A stretch of 64,000 nt of DNA from assembly GCA_029379385.1 (NCBI GenBank), contig CM055617.1, positions 8,432,001 through 8,496,000 of the forward strand. Direction: 5' to 3'. Positions 12,301 to 23,754 of the stretch are shown in pieces (the stretch's first letter is position 1; each line of letters opens with the position of its first letter). The DNA comes from Quillaja saponaria. Lineage: Eukaryota; Streptophyta; Magnoliopsida; Fabales; Quillajaceae. A program made the position numbers and the translations under genes. The notes below the pieces were generated by a model that did no database searches, was not told the DNA's origin, and was given only the letters and a program-made list of their open reading frames with translations.

Positions 12301-14017
12301 GCTGTGCCTTCTTAATCCTTATGCTATAACTAGAACTGTTTCATAATTCTCCTGAGAATTTTGAACTCCTGATGACCTCCGATTTTAATCCTACAATCTA
12401 TACCCATCTTAGTAATCAATAGGAAAATTATTAAGATTGGGCTAGGTAAGCTTTTGTCACTCTCATCACTTTATTCATTGCTGTTTTTCATTCTATTTTT
12501 TTTTTTTTTTTTTTGTGCAAGCTGGAACAAAAGGTAGAATCGTATCTGCAAAAGTCTTTCTGTTTTAGACTCTAATTGAAATGGAAACATAATTTCTAGA
12601 ATGTTTCTTATAAAAATCCGAACGTTAATTGCTATCATGCTATTCACCATCATTGCCCCCACCATCAAGCCTATGCCTAGATTTAGCCTCACAATGCTTT
12701 GTTTAATTGGCTTGCTACTTGCTAGTCAGCTTGAAAATTCCCCTCAAATTGAACTTCTTGATCTATTCAGGGATCAAATGTTAAAAATTAGCCAGATTTG
12801 ATGTGGAGACAGAACTTTTATTATACAAGAACTATCTCATGAATTTGAAGTAAGTGACAAGGAAACTAGTACAGTTCAACATCTTTGCAATCTTATTATA
12901 TATCATGCTCTGAGCCCATCTCCTAAATCCCTTCTTTTGTCCTTTGGAAGTGATGTTACTTTTTGTAACAACCCAAACACCACTACCACCACCACTACCC
13001 CAGGGAAAAAAACTTATCTGATTTTCAATCTTTTTGTAGGGTGACATTGGGGATGGGCAAGATATTCTTGTGAGAGTGCACTCAGAGTGTCTAACTGGAG
13101 ACATATTTGGATCGGCCAGATGTGATTGTGGGAATCAGCTGGCACTTGCAATGCAGCAGATTGAGGCAGCTGGCAGGGGTGTGCTGATTTATCTCCGTGG
13201 ACATGAAGGAAGGGGCATTGGTTTGGGCCATAAGCTTCGTGCTTATAACCTACAGGATGATGGACGAGATACAGTGGAAGCCAACGAAGAGTTGGGATTG
13301 CCTGTTGACTCTCGGGAGTATGGGATTGGAGCTCAGGTACTGACTAGCATAATTTCTACTTAACTTATGATCAGACATCATATCCAATTTACCAAGTATT
13401 TCATTTGATTTAGTTTTCAATGATTTTACATGCTTTCTTAGTATACTAGAGTTATAACCTGTATAAGATCAGAATCCCATTCTCTGCAATCTAAAATTTT
13501 GGGTCACAGTAAATTGTAAATTCAACGTCAGTAAGCAATCCTTTTGTTTTGTTTAAATCCTTAACTGTCTTGGAACTGTACAGAGAAAGCAGTTATATTG
13601 TAATCTGTTTTTATGGAAAGTTTTGTTTGACAAACAGTTTGCTCTATTTGGTTGCTGAAGATGCCAAATCAATCAAAAAGAAAATTGGAGTGAAATAGTA
13701 AAATCCTGAAACATTACTTTGATAGGTTGCTGAATTGACTGTCTTTGCAGATGTTGAGAGACTTAGGTGTTCGGTCAATGAAACTGATGACAAACAACCC
13801 TGCCAAGTATGTGGGGCTCAAAGGTTATGGTTTGTCAGTTGCCGGTAGGATCCCTTTGTTAACTCTTATTACAAAGGAGAACAAGAGATATTTGGAGACG
13901 AAACGTGCAAAAATGGGCCACGTCTATGGTTTGGAATTTAATGGGAACTTGATCAATTTTAACAACAGCAATGGTAACAATGCTGATGATTCATCCGATG
14001 CAGTTTCTAACTCGTAA
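9315..14017 (+). CDS. RIBA: Bifunctional riboflavin biosynthesis protein RIBA, chloroplastic (DHBP synthase / GTP cyclohydrolase II)
   Basis: Catalyses the two committed reactions of riboflavin synthesis in plastids: ribulose 5-phosphate to 3,4-dihydroxy-2-butanone 4-phosphate, and GTP ring opening. Seven exons with GT-AG borders join in frame: 9315-9367, 10422-10818, 10906-11127, 11387-11709, 11951-12080, 13040-13336 and 13751-14017, giving 562 residues (Arabidopsis RIBA1 is ~540). The N-terminus is a Ser-rich transit peptide followed by a poorly conserved linker. The DHBP synthase domain begins near residue 137 and has the acidic [11 protein letters not shown] loop. The cyclohydrolase domain begins near residue 335 and has zinc ligands C392, C403 and C405 ([14 protein letters not shown]), [13 protein letters not shown], and the C-terminal [14 protein letters not shown] motif. 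Both active sites look complete. Intron 5 carries a 20-base G run. Confidence 0.96.
12234..12253 (+). repeat. 20-base poly-G tract in RIBA intron 5
   Basis: Twenty consecutive G residues on the coding strand, followed after TTGGTAA by GGGGGTGTGTGTG. Such a run in pre-mRNA can form a G-quadruplex, and it is prone to length change and to sequencing error. It lies about 150 bases downstream of the exon 5 donor. Confidence 0.9.
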
Positions 14018-16020
14018 ACCTGCTTTCCTCAACTGTCAAATCATGATTTTCTTGAAAGAACCAGCGAGAGAGGAAGAAAACTTTGGATCTGCGAAATGCA
14101 GATGAATCTCAAAGTTGACAGAAAGATGCTGCTGGGATTCATTGGATGTTTCTGATTACTTAATTCTTTTTCTGCATAACTGCAAATTGACAGTTTGATA
14201 CAGGCACGCATGTCCCTGTAATGCAATTCATTCTTTTAATTTGTATCTTTAGTTGTCTAGAATACAACTACAAGCTTATCGTTCAATGATTTGTAGCACT
14301 TACTGGATATAATTATAAGTATATTGGATTTTTCTGTTGAAGGAAAGGCTTAAGGTCGTGTTGTGGCAGTGTTTATGATTGATTACGGAAGTTCATCATG
14401 GTAGCAATAATAATCTTTATAATTAAAATAATAATTGCTGATGACTAAATGAGCTTATGTTTTTGAAATAGAATGGAGTTATATACAAGCAGCAACCTCT
14501 TCTAACAGTGAAAAAGACAAGTCTCATGTGAACTTCATCCCTCATGAAGGAGGAACAACATAGCAATTATAGCACTATCGGCTACCTAATCTCTTGATTG
14601 TCGACAGTTTTTTCTGAAGTTCCAAGTCCACAGGAAGGGTGAAAAATTTACCCATTGAAGAACAAAATTCTTGGCCCGACTGACTAGAGAAAAAAAAAAA
14701 AAAAACTTTTGTATCACAAGTAAACATTATGTTTCCAAAAAAATACTAGTTTAAGGTTCTAATAACTTCCTAAGGATTGAAAGTATTTAGTGGAAGGGAC
14801 TCATCACAATAGAATAACAAACGGCTACATCCTCGTAGAGAGCAAAGCGTTGCATGCAATTTCAGGTGATAGAACTTGAAAGTCAGACAACATTAGATAT
14901 TTTTATGAGTGCACAGAATAGAATAGAGAGTACAAATTATAGGGTTTGGTTTTGGTTTTGGTTTTGAAGCCGAGTCTTAACTCAAGTAATTAAAATGACA
15001 GTGGTGCTAAGAAACATGAGTTTTTGAGTCGATCACCAAAATGGTGTGAGGTTATTTCTCTAAATTTGTAATTTGTTTTCTTCACAATGTAATATAGTTA
15101 ATTACTACCGAGAGCTTAGTTTAGTGATTGATACCTGTTTCTTATCCTTTGTTTGAGTTCGAGCATTTCAAAGGATCCAAAAAAATTTTAGTTAATTGAT
15201 AGATTGGGAGTACCAGCTAGCTATATTATAAATTATAATCTATGATTAATTTGATGTAAATATTATCCATAAAAAAAAAGAAAAAAAAAAAAGAAAAGAA
15301 AAAGAAAGAAGATGCCAATATTCCCAATCCTTGCTTACTATCTCCCTTCTTTCCCCATTCTCTTTATCCATCTCCTCAAACCATAACCCATACTATGTCA
15401 ATCATTGAGCATAATTTGGAACCTAGGTGAAATACCAACGTACTTTGAGGGAGAGGAACCTGGATTCTTTTCATTTCTTGGGATGAATCAACCCAAAAAG
15501 TTGGGTAAGGAAATACTGAAGATCCCAATTTTGAGTGTTAAAACATTTTTTTCTTCTTCTATAATTAAGAATTGGAAGCAAGAAAATTTTCCTATCTTGT
15601 CAAATTAATTCTTTAATTTAGAATGGCCTTTCCATTAAATCCAAAATCATTGGGGAATACTGAAACTCCAGATCTTAAGGAACATGTTCATATTCGTGGT
15701 CCAAATTTGTGCAAATTCAATGGTCTCTAAATCTATCATCCATGACACTTACATTTCGAATGATCTCTGAAAAAGACATATTTATATATATATAATGGTC
15801 ATGAATCTGAAGTATGTGTTTGGGAGATTCTTACCTAGTACAAAATTTTACACAGATTATAATGAGTAAACTCGAACAGTCTAGCTACTCTATATCATAT
15901 ATATCATAGCTTATATGAAAAATATAAAAAGAGGAAAGAAAACAAAAAAACGATAAGCATCACAATTATACAAAAAATTGATTTTGTTGAAAAAAAATAA
16001 TTATATATACTTCTAAAAAA
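14018..16020. other. Intergenic region downstream of RIBA
   Basis: The first ~250 bases should be the RIBA 3' UTR. Beyond that I see no supported gene. The plus-strand open frame at 15405-15608 has no recognisable motif. The region holds A-rich runs near 14690 and 15270-15310, and a tRNA-like remnant. Confidence 0.6.
15117..15165 (+). repeat. Degenerate tRNA-derived (SINE-like) A/B-box pair
   Basis: TAGTTTAGTGATTG at 15117 resembles a polymerase III A-box. GAGTTCGAGC at 15155-15164 resembles a B-box, at tRNA-like spacing. It shares its A-box wording with the copy inside the hAT element at 8095. No tRNA cloverleaf is recoverable. Confidence 0.4.
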
Positions 16021-16137
16021 TTGTAAATGCAAATCTCTAGCTATATAAGACCCAAATCAGTCCTTTGTTTGTTTCACAAACCCAAAGAACACTCGTATCT
16101 TTTGCATACTCTCTTCAGTCTTGCAATTTATTTAGCC

Positions 16138-16297
16138 ATGGCCTCTTACAATTCCTTCATCTTAGCTAGCTTTCTTCATTGCTCTTTTTCTTCTCAAACA
16201 TGGACATAAGCTTAGCGGCCCGCGGTCTTTTGCAAACAACTCAGCCTGCTGTACCAAATCTTCCAGCCATACCCAATATAACAGCATCAGAAAGTTG
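16138..16297 (+). pseudogene. Frameshifted, truncated tandem copy of the proline-rich secreted protein gene
   Basis: This copy matches the intact gene at 16617 almost base for base from its TATA box (TATATAAG at 16042) through the 5' leader, the start codon at 16138 and about 130 bases of coding sequence. A 4-base TAGC duplication near 16167 (CTTAGCTAGCTTT against CTTAGCTTT) shifts the frame and leads to a stop at 16207-16209. Similarity to the intact copy ends after AATCTTCC (about 16263), so the proline-rich body is missing; even with the frame corrected, a stop follows within about a dozen codons. This is a recent tandem duplication that decayed. Confidence 0.8.
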
Positions 16298-16616
16298 ATT
16301 TATTACAAAACAAGTAATTCCTCAACAAAAATTATTGCTCCTTGTACAAAAGAAAAAGTTGGACATCACTCTCTTTGAAAATCTAATGTATTAATAGACA
16401 ACCAAACATAAAAGTCTAACAACACAAATTTTTTTCAAACACAGGAAGGTGAACTAACAACATACTCTCATATTGGTTTTCTACCAACCTATTCTACTGA
16501 TGGCCACCCCTCAAATCAGCTATATAAGACCAAAATCAGTCCTCTGATAGTCTCACAAACCCAAAGAAGACTCCTATCTTTTGCATACTCTCTTCATTCT
16601 TGCAATTTATTTAGCC

Positions 16617-16904
16617 ATGGCCTCTTACAATTCCTTCATCTTAGCTTTCTTCATTGCTCTTTCCTTCTCAAACATGGACATAAGCATAGCGGCTCGCAGT
16701 CTTTTGCAAACAACTCAGCCTGCTGTACCAAATCTTCCGGTCAAATATTTGCCTATACCAACATCGTTGCCTTTACCTACATTGCCAATTTTAGGCAATA
16801 TTGTTCCCCCTTTGCCTCCTATCCCATCTTTGCCAGTGCCTGCATTGCCAGCAGTTTCCCTACCCGTTCCTTCAATTCACATCCCCACTATCTCCTCCCC
16901 CTGA
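16617..16904 (+). CDS. Small secreted proline/leucine-rich cell-wall protein (PELPK-like)
   Basis: Encodes 95 residues. Residues 1-26 form a signal peptide (FILAFFIALSFSN core, likely cut after SIAA). The mature part has repeated short modules such as LPIPTLPLP, LPPIPSLPVPALPAV and LPVPSIHIP. That periodic Pro-Leu pattern resembles small PELPK-type extracellular proteins, though the exact PELPK unit is not present. The start at 16617 is in good context (AGCCATGGC) and follows TATATAAG at 16521 by ~96 bases. There is no intron. It probably acts in the cell wall; no specific activity can be inferred. A broken copy of the 5' half lies 480 bases upstream. Confidence 0.75.
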   Translation: MASYNSFILAFFIALSFSNMDISIAARSLLQTTQPAVPNLPVKYLPIPTSLPLPTLPILGNIVPPLPPIPSLPVPALPAVSLPVPSIHIPTISSP

Positions 16905-17522
16905 TCTATCCCATTCCTCTCTCCAACACATGCAACCTCTAGCCCTTGAAGATTAATTCATCTTTGGAGTGGTTCAGCAGTATAGATGCATATATGTTGG
17001 ATAGCTAGCATAAATTTCTTCCCTATGTCTCTGGGAGAGGTTTATGAGGTTATGAAGAATATTGTTTACTTGTTATTGGGTGTGAAAAGTGTGTAATTTA
17101 TTTACAGTTTCATTTTTCATATTGTTTACTTGTTCTGAGAGAGGTGTATGAGGTTATGAACAAGTATTATAATACTTGATATTTCTACTTATAAATTATT
17201 ACATTGATCATATGTTCTCTCATTTTCAAATTATGAGCATCAAATCGCAGGCATCATAATGAACATATCGTGTAGATCATCTGTGCTATGTATGATCTGA
17301 ATTAACCTCAAAAACCTAAATATAATAAGTAAGAAATGAAACTGAAAGACAAATATCCATTTCTTGGTGAGGAGCAAACTTCCTAATAATTTAAAAAAAT
17401 TACAGCAAGCAATCTACTTGTAATAAAAAATGGGTTAACTGATACTATTTATATGCATCAAGGCTTAATTAAGAGTAACAAGTGAAGTTTTTTTTTTTTT
17501 TTATTCCTACCAAGGACAGTAC

Positions 17523-17690
17523 CACTACAAGAAAAATTGGTATTCCAATGTTCCATTTGATGATTATTAGTCGCTCATTTTTCTTTAGGATATTGTTATG
17601 TAAATTACAAATTTTGTTAGGTGTATTACAAATACACTTAAAGACAAAAATAAAATCACTATATCTTGTTATTTGTAATCCACCTAACAA
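17523..17690 (+). mobile_element. CACTA-type transposon terminus (fragment)
   Basis: CACTACAAGAAAAATTGG at 17523-17540 matches the usual plant En/Spm (CACTA) terminal inverted repeat. About 75 bases inside it is an inverted pair: TTGTTAGGTGTATTACAAAT at 17614 and its near-complement at 17668-17690, typical of CACTA subterminal repeats. I could not find a matching TTTTCTTGTAGTG end downstream, so the extent is unknown and the piece may be truncated. Confidence 0.45.
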
Positions 17691-18061
17691 TATTAAATAA
17701 TGCACGTAGCACCACCATTTCTTTATTATTATATCATCACTTGGAATTTTGTTGGATATTCAATATAATGCTTATGACCTACTCCAAGGGATTTTTTATG
17801 CTCGAGACTATAACCAAAGTTCACCTGTGTAAACTCATCAAGTTTCAGCTATGATGATTTATTAATTTTTAAAATGTATGAGCATTTCTTTACCATTATA
17901 AATAGACACGACTCTACTCAAATATAATCATAATCATATATATATAGTAAGATTAAGGACAACCCTTTCGACATGTTGCCATGTGTCAGCATCATGATAC
18001 TATTACAAAGAAAAGTTAAAACATGAACCAATTAATTAAGTAATGACACAAAGTGAATATT

Positions 18062-18071
18062 GCCACGTGGC
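18062..18071. promoter_or_regulatory. Perfect G-box palindrome GCCACGTGGC
   Basis: A 10-base palindrome centred on CACGTG, the high-affinity core for plant bZIP/bHLH factors (light and ABA responses). A near-copy, GCCATGTGTC, lies about 80 bases upstream (17978). No gene starts nearby, so this is either an orphan promoter element or chance. Confidence 0.5.
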
Positions 18072-18974
18072 ATTCTAATTTCTTTTGATCTTTCAATTCA
18101 TTCATTTTCACATTCTAACTCTTTTTCTTCCCTTCACTTTGTTTTTATTGTATTAATAAAAATATTTATTGTACCTTATTCATATTCTAATTGATCTCCT
18201 AAACTTTTACCTCCCATTTTCTTCTTTTTTCTATTTTTCATATTTTCAAAAACTTGCATGCTTAATCATTCAATTCACATAATGTATATTTATCAATATT
18301 AAGTATTATGAATTATCATCAATCTTCCACTCACCACAAGAAACAACGATACCAATGTTTGCCAAAAGTGGATGCTGATAATCAACAGCATTCACTAGTG
18401 GATACATATAATTTTATATTTGATAATAATATCAGCATCCACAGGGTAGAAGCTGATAGAAAAACAAATAATTTTGGAAAAATAACAGCTTGCAAATTTC
18501 GGACATAGATAGTGAAGGTTGACAACGTCCATATTAGAGGAAGCTAAAAATTGAAAAGGCAAATGTTAATACTTCTGTTTTCAATTTTTATTTTTATTTT
18601 TTTATATAATTGCTAAATGGTAAATCATTCATAAAATTGACATTACAGCCAATAGTGATCATTTACTAATCATTCAAGGTTCAAAACATCACTAATATAT
18701 ATAAAAGTATTAAGCTAAAATTAGCACTCCCAAACACATAAAATGCACATCTTTCATCAAAATGTGAAACCGATTTTTTCTACATGTATTATTCATCCAC
18801 AAGGACGTGTCAGTATTTTTGGTTCGTTTATCAAAACGTCAAATGACTATATTTTTAAGTTAAAAATGCTTTCAAATGCACAAAATGCACATCTTTCATT
18901 AAAATATAAAATTAATTAATCCTATATGTCATTATTTTTAAGTCAAGTTTTATCTTACTTACATGAAATAGCAA

Positions 18975-19238
18975 CTACAGTGGTTGAAATCCTATGAATA
19001 TAGCAAGTTCACCCCTCACTAATTGTCTAAGCAAATTAGTCATTTTCGGGGTGTTCACAGGTGGAGGAGGTGGGAAAGGCGTTCTAGTTCTATCGACATT
19101 GTTGGAGCTGTATTGGTTAAGTGCCTGAGAATCTATGCATCCGCTGAACCCATAATAGAATCCATGGTTTTTTAGACTGGATACTCGTACCCAGAAAATT
19201 TTGTCGAAAATGAAATAAGACCTTGGTGGTGCACTCAC
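18975..19238 (-). other. Unrecognised minus-strand open frame, possible gene fragment
   Basis: The frame gives 87 residues from its first ATG and stays open upstream past 19238. The peptide has non-biased composition with FIFDKIFWVRV and a PFPPPPP run, and codon use looks more gene-like than the surrounding AT-rich DNA. I do not recognise the family. With no promoter, partner exon or intact start context it is best treated as a possible fragment of a captured or dead gene. Confidence 0.3.
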
Positions 19239-20596
19239 AGCCTCCAGTGCCTTAGCAGTTGTAAAATCTAGTACTTAAGCTTGTTTTTTTACTTACTACT
19301 AATAAATTAACCCTTTTAATTTCATATGAATACGGTCGAAACCCTCCAAGCAAGGAGGTTCACGACCCAATTACGCCCTATACATAATTAATACAAAAAC
19401 AAATTTATTATTAATCACAAGCATAAAGAAATGAACAATGTGGAGTATCATTCACGAAGACAGAAGCCTACCTAGCTAATGTATATGATATGTCCCAATT
19501 CCAATCTCTTCCTCGTTTCCCAAGTCCCGATTGTGTCTCTGCGCTCAACCTCCACATTGATTTGATTTCCCAAATTACGTTAGATAAGCTCTTACTCTAT
19601 CCTTTCTCTATGTTAGCCCAAATTAAGTTAGATAGAGTGTAGGTTAGTTATATTTGGCATGTATATTGGTAATATTAATTACGTCTCATATCAGTATTTC
19701 TTAAAAACTTTTATTTTATTTAATTCAGTCCAGTTTGTGGAACATGTTTTTTTTTTTTTTTTGTCCAGGAGAGTCAATCTTTGAATCTACTGAATAAAAA
19801 GAGAAGACAAGTGCTGCTGAACCGCTTAAAGTTCATAGCTGCAATTGTTATTTTCATCAAGATTAATCCATAAAAGCATGTTTATGTTTCCTACTTCTTA
19901 TTAAACAGATTTGTTACCTCATATGTTAGTTGATTTATGGTGTTGAAGTTTTATGTGTGTCTACTACCTGCAGGCTGCAGTGGAATGATTCTTCATGATT
20001 GATTCTCTTGCATTTGATATAAGCTTAATCGGATTAGAGTGCAGCTATGCATCCAACTTTAGAAAGGAATCTGTTTAAATTTTCTCTTATTTTTTTGTTA
20101 TGTGATATTGAAGAATAGTTTTTATTTTGGTTTAAAATTTCTTGTAATTTATACTCTTTTTGAAAGCATTATAATTATGTTGATTACATTTATCAATAAT
20201 AGAAAACATGTCAATTAAAGGCGTTTTTACTATTTTTAGATTTTAGAAAAGAAGTTCGATTTTACAAGAAAAAGCGTTTTTCAGAAACGGAAAATTAAGA
20301 ATGAAAAATGTTGAGAAAATAATAAACAACTGAAAATGATCAAAGTTTCCATCTTTCATGAATACCTGCAAATTTGAGCAAAGTATACCTTTAGATAACA
20401 CTAAAAAGAGAATTATCCATCAACTAAAAGGCAAGCTTCACACTCTTTTATATAGGCTTATTTATTGTTTTAGTACTCAAAAATTATATAGTTATCTATT
20501 TGGTTCTTAAGGAATTTTTCTAATGAGTTACTCCAAAATTCAATTATTTATATTTTAGTCATTTGATATATATATATATATTTTGGTATATTAGGA

Positions 20597-20649
20597 GTGC
20601 TCGAACTCAGCACTCGGAGGTGAAAGGCAAGCACCAACCACTTAAGCTA
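20597..20649 (-). repeat. Degenerate tRNA-derived (SINE-like) A/B-box pair, minus strand
   Basis: Read on the minus strand, TAGCTTAAGTGG (20649-20638) resembles an A-box and GAGTTCGAGCAC (20608-20597) a B-box, at near-tRNA spacing. No cloverleaf is recoverable. Confidence 0.4.
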
Positions 20650-21313
20650 AGTTGAGATTTAGTTTTTTAAAATCAAATTCTAAATTAATCCTAAACTATT
20701 AAATTTATATATAACATAACATAATTGGTTGATATGGTTAAGGATGCATGAAAAAAGAAATTATGATCTATAAAAATAAAATTGCTAGATTGGAGTGTAA
20801 CATTTAAAATTGAGGAAACAAATTTATCTAATTATTGAGTCAATATTCATGTGATTTTCTCATACCTTAATATTCATTTTTTTCATCATCTCTTAGAAAA
20901 GATGTTAGTTGGTTTTGTTAGATTTCATCTCAATTTAATAATTTTAACTTGATTAAAAATTCAATAAAAAAAATTAAATTATGGATGAGTAAAAACTGGA
21001 AAAAAATAATTCTTGGAGGACATGATCATAATTATAAAAATAATTTCATAACAACCAAAATAAAATATAATGAAATTCTCAAATATTAAAATAATAAATA
21101 ACCTATCTCTGTATTCAATACAATATGATATGATATTTTTCATTTAACTTCTTTATTTGTAAATATATATAAGTTTTATATATTTGACTTTCTTAAAATA
21201 AAATTATGAATAAATAGAAATTTAAATTTATGATCAAAATTTTAACAATATTAAGTTGATATATATTTTTTAAATGATTAACAAAAATCTGCAGGAGTTA
21301 CAGTCTTGCTTAT

Positions 21314-21391
21314 ATAATTAAGTAGTGTATTTCTGCCAGATTTATTTACATGTATAAAATATAATTAAGTAGTGTATTTCAGCCAGATTCT
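21314..21391. repeat. Two-copy 47-bp tandem repeat
   Basis: ATAATTAAGTAGTGTATTTC is present at 21314 and again at 21361; both copies continue into GCCAGATT. It lies about 550 bases upstream of the first AGP start and could belong to its distal promoter. Confidence 0.75.
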
Positions 21392-21477
21392 TTGCATTTG
21401 GAGTGTTAAATTGCTCAGATTATTCTTTTTCACCAACGGCTAGTAGACCAAAGCTGGAAGTTTGGCAAAATTATGTG

Positions 21478-21550
21478 GGCCCACCGCTTTTTATAATTTC
21501 CCTATTCCGACCGTTATGATCTGGGGCCCCTCATCCAACGATCCTCATTT
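21478..21550 (+). promoter_or_regulatory. Promoter block shared by the two AGP genes (copy 1)
   Basis: The order GGGCCCACC, CCCTATTCCGACCGTTAT, CATCCAACGAT, CTCATTTTTTC recurs, slightly diverged, upstream of the second AGP gene (26751-26815). ACCGTTA and CCAACGAT contain MYB-type cores (CNGTTR, AACNG). Conservation beyond the coding region suggests a retained control element, inferred from the paralogue comparison only. Confidence 0.6.
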
Positions 21551-21800
21551 TTTCAATCACTTTTTTAGAAACAGACGTGTACGTTCAGGATGCGAAGCCA
21601 ACTGTACCTTACTGGCTAAGCATTTTCCATTTTACCAAGCTTGGACTCCAACTCCCACACGAAAAGTAACTCATTCATAAAACAATCTCCACCGTTAGAT
21701 CAACCGCGTAAATTAATCAACGGATTAAACTGAAAGAGTACATAATCTTCTGCAATACCCAGTCAACTCGGCTAGAATGTTTAACATACAGTCCTCCCTC

Positions 21801-21807
21801 TATAAAT
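21801..21807 (+). promoter_or_regulatory. Probable TATA box of the first AGP gene
   Basis: TATAAAT follows a CCTCCCTC run and lies 107 bases before the start codon; the CT-rich leader (21860-21905) is typical of a highly transcribed plant gene. Confidence 0.65.
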
Positions 21808-21907
21808 TCCTTCCCAAATCTCTGCAATTTCTCATACAAATCTCAATCTATCCTTTCTCTCTCTATCTTTTAATTTTCTCTTTCTATCTGTGAATTCTCT
21901 CTCTAAA

Positions 21908-22303
21908 ATGGCTCGTTTAGGCATTGCGATGTTGATGATTCTTGCTGCTTTGTTTGTGGGATCAACAATCGCACAATCTCCGATCTCATCACCGGCATCG
22001 TCTCCTGCCAATTCACCGGTGGCTACTCCACCAACAGCGTCACCACCATCTGCAACGACGTCTCCACCGGCTTCTGCACCTTCTCCGAAAAGCACTCCTC
22101 CAGCTTCGGCTCCCTCTCCTGTTATTATCAACTCTCCTCCAACTCCTCCTCCGACTTCGGGTGATGCTCCGGCGTCTTCTCCCTCATCGATCGTTTCTCC
22201 ACCATCAGAAGCACCAACTCCGGCTGATAGTGGTGCCTCTTTGAACAGATTTGCTGTCACTGGTTCAGCAGCTGTGATTATAGCTGCAGCTTTGTTGATA
22301 TAA
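21908..22303 (+). CDS. Classical arabinogalactan protein (GPI-anchored)
   Basis: Encodes 131 residues. Residues 1-22 are a signal peptide ending at IAQ, followed by QSPISSPASSPA. The mature part is dominated by Ala-Pro, Ser-Pro and Thr-Pro, the sites for proline hydroxylation and arabinogalactan addition. The C-terminus has a small-residue omega site (near DSGAS) and a hydrophobic tail (VTGSAAVIIAAALLI), a GPI-attachment signal. It is therefore a plasma-membrane/cell-wall proteoglycan core. I chose the ATG at 21908, directly followed by the signal peptide; an in-frame ATG six codons earlier is also possible. No intron. A paralogue lies at 27305. Confidence 0.92.
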   Translation: MARLGIAMLMILAALFVGSTIAQSPISSPASSPANSPVATPPTASPPSATTSPPASAPSPKSTPPASAPSPVIINSPPTPPPTSGDAPASSPSSIVSPPSEAPTPADSGASLNRFAVTGSAAVIIAAALLI

Positions 22304-23754
22304 AGCAATTTGCTATTGATAGATTTCTGAGTTTTTATTCATTCCTCTGATGGTTGTAATTCATTATTCTTTGATTTAATTACATTATATTTTTATTTGA
22401 TTTGCCATGGATATTTGATTCATACAAATTATCTTCTTTTTCTTTTTTCCAATAAAAAGTAATTGAATTAAATTTATTTTTTTCAAGAATTGTTTATTTA
22501 GTACCATTTAGGTGAGGGCAAAACTGAAATTGCAGTTGGGGGCGAAGTCAATTTTGACACCATCTGTCTTCTATTTTTCTTTTTAACTCACAAATTTATT
22601 TAAGTTTTTTCTATATTTTAGAAATGTTAGCAAGAATTAATTAAATAGAAGAAAAGAAAAAAAGAAAAATTTAAAATAGTATCAAGAATAATCTAAAAAA
22701 CAATACTAAATAAATTTTTTATATAGTTGGTGTAAACCTATATAAGAAAATAAAAAACACATAAATTAAGAAAATTAAATATAAAGTTTTTTTTTTTTTC
22801 AAACTTAATTTTCTGAATCTAGAAAATTTTATTAATTGTTATAAATCTACATAAGAACATAAAAACACATATAAATTAAGAAATTTAATTAATTTTTTTT
22901 TTATAAATGAAATTAAGAAATTTGATTTATTATCTTAAATTGAGGAATTTCATTATTTAAAAACCATACAAAAGAAAATTATTGAAATATTTATTTAGGA
23001 ATTTATTCATTAAAATTAAGATTTAGTTAGATAAAACTTGAGAGTATTGAGTCCTGTCAACCTATTCAACTTATTTATAGTTATATAATTTATTGCCATA
23101 ATAACTCTTAATTAATATACTTAATTTAATAAGTTATTTCACAGAAAAAAAAAAATTTAATTATCCATCATTATCTATCAAACTTTAGATAATTTACTCA
23201 AATAATAATTTGAATATAAATTTATTTATTTATTTTGCCTTACAAGTAACTTCCGTTTAGACTAAAGTAGAAAATATCAAGCATGAACAAGCCAAAAAAA
23301 CACAAACAAAATATTTATATTCGGATCAATTCGGGTTTGTCATACTCATGATCTATATATCAGATTTGATTGAATCAAATTTGATCTAATGAGACTTTAG
23401 ATCAGAACTGGCTCAACCCAATCCAATTCATTGACACCCCTATATAGCAAGATCTGAGTTGTCATTGTTTTGGTAAGAGTTTCTTCAAGAAACTACTTGT
23501 TTGGAACATGAATACCACAATTTTATGTCTGGTAATTGCGTTTAGATTTCATTATGTTTCATGCAGGTAACATAATTATTGAATAATGAGAATTATTAGG
23601 AAGAAACTTACGACAGGATGTAATTAATTTATGTTTCTATGTGTACATAATTTTTATTTGGAGATTTTTTTTATTGAAAAAAATTAATTAAAATGTCTAA
23701 TTATTGAGCCTAGCACATAAATGTTTTTTATTAAAAAATAAACATTTAATTATT

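Larger units (their letters stand above)
16905..21460. other. Intergenic region between the proline-rich gene and the first AGP gene
   Basis: No complete gene is supported. It holds a CACTA-like terminus, a perfect G-box palindrome, a pair of ~38-bp direct repeats with AAAATGCACATCTTTCAT at 18740 and 18882, an unrecognised minus-strand open frame, a tRNA-like remnant and a 47-bp tandem repeat; the main ones have their own entries. A T-run is at 19747-19762. Confidence 0.6.

Noticed and set aside
21942..22244. Leu/His-rich frame overlapping the first AGP gene (and the minus-strand Gly/Ala-rich frames over both AGP genes)
   Set aside because: These are frame shadows of Ser/Pro/Ala codons; the AGP frame has signal peptide and GPI signal.
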